In this document: piece by piece, positions 51,260 to 59,668 of the stretch
Layout of the letters: every line of letters starts with the position of its first letter
Numbering within the stretch: position 1 is the first letter of the stretch
Origin: Burkholderia glumae LMG 2196 = ATCC 33617
GTDB taxonomy: Bacteria; Pseudomonadota; Gammaproteobacteria; Burkholderiales; Burkholderiaceae
Length of the DNA: 64,000 nt
Direction of reading: 5' to 3'
Assembly (NCBI RefSeq): GCF_000960995.1
Contig: NZ_CP009435.1
Coordinates: 3,348,001 to 3,412,000 of the forward strand
The notes under the pieces: generated by a model
Databases searched by the model: none
Told to the model about the DNA's origin: nothing
Seen by the model: only the letters and a program-made list of their open reading frames with translations
Translations under genes and position numbers: made by a program

Positions 51260-51430
51260 TCGAATTTTTTGATGTATGGATTCTTGAATTTCAAATTCTC
51301 AGAATGATTGTTGAAGCCTATCGTAGCGATGTCAAGCACGGCACCGAAGCCGGCCGGCACGCGTCGCATGAGGGCATGCGCGGCGGCGCCGGCGCCGATG
51401 CTCATTCAACGATCCTCGAGGAGTTCCGAC

Positions 51431-51826
51431 ATGCCGCTCATCCGTCTCTCGCTCATCAAGGGCAAGTCCCCGGCGCATATCCGCGCGATCGGCGACGGCG
51501 TCCACCGCGCGCTCATGCAAGCCTACGGCGTGCCCGCCGACGACCGTTTCCAGCTCGTCCACCAGCACGAGCGCGACGAGCTGATCTACGACGCCGACTA
51601 TCTCGGCATCCGTCGCAGCGACGATCTCGTGATCATCCAGATCATCGCCGGCAACTGGCGCGACACGCCGCAGAAGCAGGCGTTGTATGGGGCGATCGCG
51701 GCGAATCTCGCGCGCGATCCGGGCCTGCGCCCCGAGGACGTGATGATCGTGCTGACGCCGAACGCGCGCGACGAGTGGTCGTTCGGCAACGGGCGCGCCT
51801 CGTATGTGAAGGACGACGCGCGCTGA
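51431..51826 (+). CDS. Tautomerase-family protein
   Basis: 131 residues from ATG 51431 (GAGGAG eight bases upstream). The product begins MPLIRLSLIKGKS, so removal of Met exposes the catalytic Pro1 of the 4-oxalocrotonate tautomerase/MIF superfamily. The body (FQLVHQHERDELIYDADYLG, QIIAGNWRDTPQKQALY, DVMIVLTPNARDEWSFGNG) matches the longer Tautomerase_2 group with two beta-alpha-beta units. It catalyses keto-enol interconversion or dehalogenation of aromatic-catabolism intermediates. The start was chosen over an upstream ATG at 51308, which would bury Pro1. Confidence 0.88.
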   Translation: MPLIRLSLIKGKSPAHIRAIGDGVHRALMQAYGVPADDRFQLVHQHERDELIYDADYLGIRRSDDLVIIQIIAGNWRDTPQKQALYGAIAANLARDPGLRPEDVMIVLTPNARDEWSFGNGRASYVKDDAR

Positions 51827-51923
51827 GGGCGCGCGCTCGGCGCCGGTCCGGCACCGACCCGGCAGAGGTCGGGCGCGGCTCCCGCTGCAGCCGGGCCGCG
51901 CTGGTCCGCGCCGCCCGGCCCGC

Positions 51924-52694
<771 letters not shown>

Positions 52695-52905
52695 GTCCTA
52701 CTCCCGTTCATGATGAAACCACGTGCCGCGGCGGCGACGACGCGCGTGCTGCGTGGATGCCGCATGGTACGTCGGCGCGAAGCGGCGCGCGCGCCCCGCA
52801 AGACATGCTGCCGGCCGAAGGCGAACCGGCGTCGATCGTCGCACTGGAGCGAACGCTCGACGGCGGCGAGGATGGCACGCCGCCCCGCCGCGTCACCGGC
52901 CCGCC

Positions 52906-54300
52906 TCAGAACTGCAGCACCGTCTTCACGCCGGCAATCAGTTCGTTGCCGATGCGCCGGCCCGGATCGAGCGGATTCGGGATGCCGCCGGACGGCCGGA
53001 ACACGTACTGGAGATCGCCTTGCAGCTGCCACCATGGCGCGACCTGGTACTGGTAGGTGGCCTCGAGCACGGTCTCGGCGCTGCGCTGCGGATAGCCGGG
53101 CGTGGCGGCGGCGGTATCGCGGTCGAGCGCGCGCGCATGCGAGCCGATCTGCGAATAGCCGACCGCGATGCCGGCCACGTCGTCGTCGCGCCCCGCGAAC
53201 GGAGCCTTCAGCGCAAGGCCCGCATTGACGCCGATGCCGACGACGTTGCGGTCGTCGGGCGCGCCCATCACCTCGGCGAACACGCTCACCGCGCGCGGGC
53301 CGCCCGCCGCCGCGCGCCAGACCGTCTGGTCGGCAATCGCATAAAGGCCGTAGTTGCCGTGATGCGAGCGCGCCGTGCCGCCGCTCGCCGAGGCCGCGAG
53401 CGGCACGCCGTCGGCGCCGTCGCGCAGATCGTCGAAGCGCCCGGTGTCGTACCAGAACCCGACCTTGTAGGTGCCGGGCAGGCCCGCAGGCAAGCCGCCC
53501 GCGGTGGGATCGTCCGGGTTCAGCGCGTATTGGGCCTCGCCGATCAGCAGCGTGCCGCCGTGCAGGTTGAACGTGGTGCCGTGGGCGTTCAGGCGTTGCG
53601 CGTCCCCTTCGCCCTGGCCGGCGGGATTGTCGTCGAAGGCGCCGGCCAGCAAGGTCCAGTGCGCCGACGGTGCAAGCCGCAGCCGCACGCCGAGCGACGA
53701 CAGCGGATAGGCGGGGCCGCCCGCCGGCATGTCGGCGGACGGCAGGCCCGGCCAGCCGAATGCGGCGTTTGCGAACACCGAGCCGGTATCGCTGACCATG
53801 AATTCCTGATCGAGACTCTGCTGGCCGATCTTCACGTCGAACGCGCCGTCGAACAGCGACTGTCGATACCAGAGCTCCCATAGCCGCGTGCCGGCGTCCG
53901 CCTCGAGTCCGCCCGCGTTCTGCATCAGGCCGAGATCGTGCATGCTGAGGCTGCGGCCGTGAATCTGCAGGCCCGATACATTGAAGGTGCCGCCCGGCAG
54001 GCCGAACGCCTTCTTGGTGTCCACGCCGATCGTCAGTTGGGTGGTGCCGCTATATTGGCCGGCGCGCCGGATGCCGCCGGTGAAATTGCGGAAATACGCC
54101 GAGCTTTCCTGCAGGCCGAGATCGACGCCGTGATCGGCGAGCCAGGGACGTATGCCGCCGAAATCGCCGAACAGCGTCGCGCGCTGCATCAGGTCGGTGG
54201 GCGCCGCGCCGGCTTCGGCGCCGCGGCAGACGAGTAGTGCCAGCAAGGCGCCGAGCACGGCGGCGTCGCGCTTTTTCAGGGAAAGCTTGATCTTCTTCAT
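52906..54300 (-). CDS. oprB: Carbohydrate-selective porin OprB
   Basis: 464 residues from ATG 54300. A signal peptide (MKKIKLSLKKRDAAVLGALL, to about EAGAAP) leads to a mature barrel with OprB features: LFGDFGGIRPWLADHGVDLG, GTFNVSGLQIHGRSLS, ELWYRQSLFDG, GQQSLDQEFMVSDTGSVFAN and the ending AGVKTVLQF with terminal Phe. Sixteen-stranded outer-membrane porins of this type pass glucose and other sugars. It follows an ABC ATPase gene of the nitrate/sulfonate group by 120 bp on the same strand, an odd partner for a sugar porin. Confidence 0.9.
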   Translation of the reverse strand: MKKIKLSLKKRDAAVLGALLALLVCRGAEAGAAPTDLMQRATLFGDFGGIRPWLADHGVDLGLQESSAYFRNFTGGIRRAGQYSGTTQLTIGVDTKKAFGLPGGTFNVSGLQIHGRSLSMHDLGLMQNAGGLEADAGTRLWELWYRQSLFDGAFDVKIGQQSLDQEFMVSDTGSVFANAAFGWPGLPSADMPAGGPAYPLSSLGVRLRLAPSAHWTLLAGAFDDNPAGQGEGDAQRLNAHGTTFNLHGGTLLIGEAQYALNPDDPTAGGLPAGLPGTYKVGFWYDTGRFDDLRDGADGVPLAASASGGTARSHHGNYGLYAIADQTVWRAAAGGPRAVSVFAEVMGAPDDRNVVGIGVNAGLALKAPFAGRDDDVAGIAVGYSQIGSHARALDRDTAAATPGYPQRSAETVLEATYQYQVAPWWQLQGDLQYVFRPSGGIPNPLDPGRRIGNELIAGVKTVLQF

Positions 54301-54422
54301 CAGGTGGATCTCACATCGGGACGGCCCTACGGCCGATGTCTTCGTTCAGGATGCCTGCTGTGGTCGGAGCCACCCCGCTCCGCCCGTCCGGGTGACGGGC
54401 GGGCGGCGGGCGGGGGCGGGCG

Positions 54423-55241
54423 TCATGCGTAGGACAGCGCGATCTGCGCGTTGAGCAGCTCGGTCACATGCTCGATCCGGTCGAGCATGTTGCGCACGGT
54501 GCGCTCGGCGCGCGGCGTGTCGATCGAGATCTCGTGCGTGATGCGGCCGGGGTTCGAGCCCAGCACGATGAGGCGGTCGGACATCATCACCGCTTCGGTC
54601 ACGTCGTGCGTGACCATGATCATCGACGCGGTGCCGATCTCGCGGCGGGTCCACATCGCCATCAGGTCGTCCCGCAGCTTGCCCGCGGTAAACATGTCGA
54701 GCGAGGAGAACGGCTCGTCGAGCAGCAGCAGCTCGGGCTCGATCGCGAGCGCGCGGGCGAAACCCACGCGCTGCTTCATGCCGCCCGACAGCTCGCGCGG
54801 AAATGCCTTCTCGTAGCCCTGCAGCCCGATCAGCCGGATCAGGTTGGCGACGTCGTGATCGATGCGCGTCGCCTCGATGCCGTTGGCCTGCAGGCCGAAC
54901 GCGATGTTCTCGAACACGGTCAGCCACGGATACAGCGCGAACGTCTGGAACACCATGCTGATCGCGCTGTGCGGGCAGCGCAGCTCCTCGCCGCGCAGCG
55001 ACACGGCGCCGAGCGTGGGCTGCTCCAGGCCGCCGATCGTCTTCAGCAGCGTCGACTTGCCCGAACCCGACTTGCCGAGGATGCTGACGAATTCGTTGAC
55101 GCCGATCTCAAGGTTGATTTCGTGCAGCACTTCGTGGCCCGCGCCGCCCTGGCCGAAGAAGGTCTTGCTGACGTTCTTCAGCTCGAGGAAGCGCGAGGGC
55201 AGCGGCGCCAGGACATGGAAAGGATTCGACAGGTTCTTCAT
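54423..55241 (-). CDS. ABC transporter ATP-binding protein (nitrate/sulfonate/taurine group)
   Basis: 272 residues from ATG 55241 (AAGGAG eight bases upstream). Walker A ILGKSGSGKSTLLKTIGGLE, Q-loop VFQTFALYPWLTVFENIAFG, signature RELSGGMKQRVGFARALAIE, Walker B LLLLDEPFSSLD, H-loop MVTHDVTEAV. Closest in pattern to SsuB, TauB and NrtD. It lies 22 bp after a duplicated permease gene and forms the transporter with it. No periplasmic binding protein is adjacent, so it either uses a remote one or transports without one. Confidence 0.9.
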   Translation of the reverse strand: MKNLSNPFHVLAPLPSRFLELKNVSKTFFGQGGAGHEVLHEINLEIGVNEFVSILGKSGSGKSTLLKTIGGLEQPTLGAVSLRGEELRCPHSAISMVFQTFALYPWLTVFENIAFGLQANGIEATRIDHDVANLIRLIGLQGYEKAFPRELSGGMKQRVGFARALAIEPELLLLDEPFSSLDMFTAGKLRDDLMAMWTRREIGTASMIMVTHDVTEAVMMSDRLIVLGSNPGRITHEISIDTPRAERTVRNMLDRIEHVTELLNAQIALSYA

Positions 55242-55263
55242 GAGGTGACTCCTTGGGATCGGA

Positions 55264-56985
55264 TCAGTCGTAACGGAACTTGCGTTCGGCGAAGCGGTAC
55301 AGCGGCTGCCAGACGAACATGATGCAAAGCGCAACCATGGAGCACATGGCGGTGCAGCCGAGCGCGGCGGCCGCGTGATCGCCATTGGCGGTGGTGGTGG
55401 AGATGAAGGCGCCGAGGCCCGAGGTGCTGGCCGTGTGCGAGCCCCATTGCACGATCTCGGCGGCGATCGCCGCGTTCCAGGCGCCGCCGGCGGCGGAGAT
55501 GGTGCCGGTCACGATGTACGGAAAGATCGCCGGCAGCATGTACTTGCGCCACCACATGGCGCCCTTCAGATGGAAAATCTGGCTGACCTCGGTGATCTGG
55601 GTGGGAATCGCGAGCGTGCCGGCGATGGCATTGAACAGGTAGTACCACTGCGTGCCGACCATGATCATCGGGATCGTCCACCAGCCGAGCGAGCGGTGCG
55701 CGGTGATCACGAACAGCGCGATCAGCGGGTAATAGATGTTCGGCGGGATCGCCGCGAGCACCTGAGCGACCGGCTGGCACCAGGTCAGCCGCCGCGGGTG
55801 GCACGCCATCCAGACGCCGAGCGGCACGAACAGCAAACAGCTGAGCAGCATCGCGAGCGTGACGCGCGCGGCGGTCTCCAGCATCCACCAGGGCATGATC
55901 GCCAGGTCCTGCTTCGGCACGTACTGCCAGAGCTGGTAGCCGCCGTAGGCGCAGCCCACCGTCAGCGCGAAGTACCAGATCGTCGACCAGAGCCAGTTCG
56001 CGCGCGCCAGCAGGCGCGTCAGGCAGTCGATGCGCAGCGCGTACCAGACGCGCGGCAGCCCGAAGATCCAGGCATTGGCCAGTTGCGCGAGCAGCTCGCC
56101 GGCCGAGCGTGCGATCCGCGAACTGGCGAGACAGTCGTAGAACCACGAGCGGTACTGCATATCGCGCTTGGCCGCCGAATCGTCGCTCTTGAAGCGAATC
56201 GTGTAGCGCACCAGCGGGCGGAAAATGAACTGGTCGATCACGACGATGTTCAGCACCAGCGCGATCAGCGCGTAGACGACGGCGCGATAGCTGGCCGAGT
56301 CGAGTGCCATCGAGACGTACGAGCCCACGCCGGGCAGCAGCACGGTGTCGCCGTTGGCGGCGGGAATCGCCTCCGAGGCGACCAGCGCGAACCAGGCGGC
56401 CGCCTGCGAATTGATGGCGTTCCAGAGGAAGCCCGGCACCGAGTACGGCCATTCGAGACGCCAGAAGCGCTGCCAGGCGTTGTAGCGAAACGAATCGGCC
56501 ACTTCGCGCAGTTCCTTGGGCACCACGCGCATGGTCTGGTAGACGGTCAGCATCATGTTCCAGGCCTGCCCCGTGAACACCGCGAAGATCGCGAGCGCCT
56601 CCATCCCCATCGTGTTGTGCGGATAGAGCCCGAGGAAGAAGCCGGTGGTAAACGTCATGAAGCCCACCAGCGGCACCGATTCCATGAAATTGACGAACGG
56701 CAGGATCACGCGGCGCATCGGCGCATAGCGCGCGGCGAGCACGCCGAACACCAGCGAGAACAGCGTGGACCAGACCATGCCGATCAGGAAGCGCATGGTG
56801 GTACGCATCGAGTAGTAGAGCAGGTTCGCCGGCGCGAGCGCGACGGCCGGATTCTCGCTGGCCGGACGATGCATGTCGATCCACGTGGTCGCGAAGAACC
56901 ATGCGAACAGCACGGCGCAGACGAGCACGATCACGTCGCTGCCTAGCGAGACCTCGCGGCGCTTCGGAAAAACAAGTGACTTCAT
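55264..56985 (-). CDS. ABC transporter permease with two fused transmembrane domains
   Basis: 573 residues from ATG 56985 (AGGAG eight bases upstream). Two BPD_transp_1 halves, about 60-270 (FMESVPLVGFMTFTTGFFLG; ELREVADSFRYNAWQRFWRLE coupling loop) and 330-560 (AAIPPNIYYPLIALFVITA; EVSQIFHLKGAMWWRKYMLP coupling loop), are joined by a hydrophilic linker. Each half carries an EAA-type loop, so one chain replaces the usual dimer. This duplicated-permease design occurs in anion transporters of uncharacterised substrate in Burkholderia and relatives. It is the first gene of an ABC-ATPase-OprB unit. Confidence 0.87.
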   Translation of the reverse strand: MKSLVFPKRREVSLGSDVIVLVCAVLFAWFFATTWIDMHRPASENPAVALAPANLLYYSMRTTMRFLIGMVWSTLFSLVFGVLAARYAPMRRVILPFVNFMESVPLVGFMTFTTGFFLGLYPHNTMGMEALAIFAVFTGQAWNMMLTVYQTMRVVPKELREVADSFRYNAWQRFWRLEWPYSVPGFLWNAINSQAAAWFALVASEAIPAANGDTVLLPGVGSYVSMALDSASYRAVVYALIALVLNIVVIDQFIFRPLVRYTIRFKSDDSAAKRDMQYRSWFYDCLASSRIARSAGELLAQLANAWIFGLPRVWYALRIDCLTRLLARANWLWSTIWYFALTVGCAYGGYQLWQYVPKQDLAIMPWWMLETAARVTLAMLLSCLLFVPLGVWMACHPRRLTWCQPVAQVLAAIPPNIYYPLIALFVITAHRSLGWWTIPMIMVGTQWYYLFNAIAGTLAIPTQITEVSQIFHLKGAMWWRKYMLPAIFPYIVTGTISAAGGAWNAAIAAEIVQWGSHTASTSGLGAFISTTTANGDHAAAALGCTAMCSMVALCIMFVWQPLYRFAERKFRYD

Positions 56986-57993
56986 GTTGCTGGCTCCTGA
57001 GCTACGGAACGGTTGGGGAAAGCGAGGCGGCGCGCGGCCGGCACGGCACGACGAGGCGCGAAGCGCGGCAAGGCGGCGGCGCGCGCGCCCAGCGAGAAAT
57101 ACAGAAGGCTCCTGAGAACGAATTGCGAGCGAACGGCGAGTTTCATGTCTCGTCTCCTCGGCCATGATCAGGAATGCAAAACGCTGACCGTGCCGCGCGA
57201 AACGCACGTCAATCGTGCTTCGCGCGCGGCGGCCCCGGGCAAGTCCGTCATGGCAGTCGATACGACACCGATCCCGCGTCGCCGGCGCTCGCCTCGATCC
57301 GTAGTTATCCGCGGGCACCGGCAGCGGATAACTACGGCAACGATCGCCGACGAGGCACGCCCCCGCACGCGTGCCGAGGGCGGTGCGCGGCGCCGGCCGG
57401 CGGCGAACCGAGGACCGGACACGCGTTGCCACACGGGGCGCGACGTCTGCCGTGCAGTGGCTTGGATGGAATGTCGTGGAACGATTCGATCGACACGGCG
57501 AACCGGTCAGGCAAGCAGCCGGACAGGCGGCGCTACGCGAGCGCACCGGCCGCCGTCAGGCGGCGTGGTCGAGTCGGTCGGTCTTCAGGCGGGAAATCTG
57601 CCCGATCGGGCGAGATGACACCGCATCCCGCGTTCCGGGATGCGGCGCAGTGAAATGCGTCGAATCCTCAGTCCGCGGCAAGGTGGGTTCTTAATCCACT
57701 ACTGCTTGCATCGGCTTGCACTGAAGTCTCCGAAGATGAAAACAGGGCGAATAGTAGGGGTCTTTCGTTTTCCATGTCAAAGCAGCACATCGGACACCAT
57801 GACGCACATCAAGAACGCGATCATCTGAAAGGCAGATGAAACCGCCGATCCGGGCGACGGTTCCGTCATCCTCATCGGCGGGTCGAAACTTTTCGAAATC
57901 CTATGCATATCTTGTCGGCAGCATTCACCGATTATTTACATGCCACTATCATCTATCACACTTCTCTACGTCTTTTCTTGGAGCGGCATCGAC
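56986..57993. promoter_or_regulatory. Long intergenic region with a perfect 14-bp inverted repeat
   Basis: About 1 kb upstream of the leftward transporter operon and the rightward fimbrial genes. GC-rich up to about 57660, then lower-GC from 57660 to 57990. It contains the dyad at 57299-57337. Open frames on both strands have no recognisable domains. The 57900-57990 segment should carry the fimbrial promoter. Confidence 0.45.
57299..57337. repeat. Perfect 14-bp inverted repeat
   Basis: CCGTAGTTATCCGC (57299-57312) and GCGGATAACTACGG (57324-57337) are exact reverse complements, separated by 11 bp. Centre-to-centre spacing is 25 bp, close to two and a half helical turns. It may be an operator for a dimeric or tetrameric regulator, or an RNA hairpin, but there is no T-run. 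Confidence 0.75.
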
Positions 57994-58407
57994 ATGAATT
58001 TCGATCGGGGCCTTTGGGGTCCGGAGAACAAGATTGTCTGCGTCGAACTCAATCGGTCCGGCCTCCTCTCCAATGAAGAACTGCGCGCCGACACGCTCTA
58101 TTACCGGCAGGTGCTGAGCAAGCGCGACTGGCACGGCTATGGCATCTGGGGCCGCTGGCTGGTGGCACGGATGCGGCGCCATCCGGCGCTGGCCGCCTGC
58201 CTGTGCCGCCCCGTGCGCTGGCTCGCAAGCGATTCGGCTCACCAGCTCGGACTGTCCAGCCGGCCGCATCTTGGCGGCATGCTCGTTCGCCGGCTCTGTT
58301 TCCTGCCCGCCTGCCGTCTCGTCGGCGCCCTAGCGGCGCCGGATCGCCGTCACGGCAGGCTCTCGTCCATTGCTTGGCCCGCTTCACTCTCAACTCGGCA
58401 CCTTCTC
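57994..58407 (+). CDS. Putative conserved small protein, in frame with the fimbrial subunit
   Basis: From ATG 57994 (GGAG nine to ten bases upstream) the codons read MNFDRGLWGPENKIVCVELN, then LYYRQVLSKRDWHGYGIWGR and RWLASDSAHQLG. They look like a real charged, Trp-rich protein rather than random sequence. No stop separates it from the fimbrial gene at 58408: the frame simply continues. Either it is a degenerated gene whose stop was lost, or the two make one product with an internal signal peptide. I do not recognise the family. Confidence 0.4.
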
Positions 58408-58920
58408 ATGAACACGTACTCGCTCCATCCCGTTGCGGGCGCGCTGCTCGCGCTGGCGGTTTCGACCTCGGCCCATGCGTTCGACGGCACCGTCAATTTC
58501 AACGGCAACGTCGTCGACGCACCGTGCACGATTTCCACCGACGGAAAAAATCTCCAGGTTTCCATGCAGGACATCAGCACCGGGGCAGTTCTCGATGGCA
58601 GTGCTCCGAAAACGCCCTTCAGCATCAAGCTGAACAACTGCTCGACGGCCATTAAGAAAACCGTCCAGGTGACGTTCAGCGGTACGAAGGCGGGGGACGG
58701 CATGCTTGCTCTGACGAGCGAATCGGGCGCGGCAAAGAATGTCGCCATTCAGCTCTATCAGGACGGCAAGGCGCTGAAACTCGACACGACCTCGGCCTCG
58801 GTCAAGCTCAAGACGGGAGACAACGACATTCCTTTCGCCGCCCAATACACGTCTAACGGCGGCACCCCCGTTGCCGGCAAGGCAAACGCCATCGCGCAGT
58901 TCACGCTTTCCTATCCATGA
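58408..58920 (+). CDS. Fimbrial major subunit (chaperone-usher pilin)
   Basis: 170 residues from ATG 58408. A signal peptide (MNTYSLHPVAGALLALAVST, cleaved after SAHA) leads to the pilin: DGTVNFNGNVVDAPCTISTD and FSIKLNNCSTAIKKTVQVTF, where the two Cys form the family disulfide, and QFTLSYP at the C-terminus with the alternating beta-zipper pattern recognised by the chaperone. It polymerises into the fimbrial shaft by donor-strand exchange. The chaperone gene starts 7 bp later. The ribosome site is weak; it may be co-translated from the upstream in-frame stretch. Confidence 0.88.
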   Translation: MNTYSLHPVAGALLALAVSTSAHAFDGTVNFNGNVVDAPCTISTDGKNLQVSMQDISTGAVLDGSAPKTPFSIKLNNCSTAIKKTVQVTFSGTKAGDGMLALTSESGAAKNVAIQLYQDGKALKLDTTSASVKLKTGDNDIPFAAQYTSNGGTPVAGKANAIAQFTLSYP

Positions 58921-58927
58921 GTTCTAG

Positions 58928-59668
58928 ATGACCGCCCCGCATGCCACACCGCGGCGCGCATCGGCTGCCGCAAGGCGCCTGCCGTATCGCGTCGCCGCCG
59001 TCGCGCTGGCGGTGGCGGCGCTTCTGCCCTGGCAATCGGCCCATGCGGACGTCCGGCTCAGCAAGACCCGCGTGATCTATGCGGCCAGCCATCCGGACGC
59101 GACGCTCACCGTGTCGAACGCCGGTACCGAGCCGGCCATCGTGCAGACCTGGATCGAAACGGCCGACGACAAGCTCGATACCCCGTTCTTCGCCGCGCCG
59201 CCCTTGTTCCGCCTCGATCCGGGCGATACCAACCTGATCCGCGTGACGCTGGTCGGACAGGCGCCGGACACGCGCGTCGAGCGTCTCTATTGGCTCAATG
59301 TGAAGGAGATCCCGCCAGCGCCGCAGGCTTCCGCGGGCAATACGCTGCAATTCGCGATCCGCACGCGCATCAAGCTGCTGTACCGACCGCCCGGGCTCGA
59401 CGGCGCATTCGACCTGCAACGCGACCTGAGGCTGAGCCGAGGCGGCGCATCGGTGGAAAACACCTCGCCGTATGTCGCCTCACTGTTCGTCACCTGCCCC
59501 GAAGACGACCGACAGACATCCTTGACCGTCAATCCGCATGCTTCGTTGCCGATGCCCAGGATGTCCTGCCCGCCGGCCGATGTCCGAATCCAATCGATCA
59601 ACGACTACGGCGGCATCAGCGCGCCCTTCACGCCGCCGCTCGACGGCCCGGTGTCCACGCCGCACTAG
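58928..59668 (+). CDS. Periplasmic fimbrial chaperone (PapD family)
   Basis: 246 residues from ATG 58928. The signal peptide ends near ALLPWQSAHA. Immunoglobulin-like domains: SKTRVIYAASHPDATLTVSN, PAIVQTWIE, PLFRLDPGDTNLIRVTL and ERLYWLNVKEIPPAP (F1-G1 region with the conserved Arg/Lys and LxWLNVxxIP). It binds pilin subunits in the periplasm and hands them to the usher. Its end overlaps the usher frame. The second domain (about 140-246) is typical but slightly long. Confidence 0.9.
   Translation: MTAPHATPRRASAAARRLPYRVAAVALAVAALLPWQSAHADVRLSKTRVIYAASHPDATLTVSNAGTEPAIVQTWIETADDKLDTPFFAAPPLFRLDPGDTNLIRVTLVGQAPDTRVERLYWLNVKEIPPAPQASAGNTLQFAIRTRIKLLYRPPGLDGAFDLQRDLRLSRGGASVENTSPYVASLFVTCPEDDRQTSLTVNPHASLPMPRMSCPPADVRIQSINDYGGISAPFTPPLDGPVSTPH

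Noticed and set aside
57000..57150. Guanidine-I (ykkC) riboswitch before the duplicated-permease operon
   Set aside because: I looked for its conserved ACGR-type segments but could not find a convincing set.
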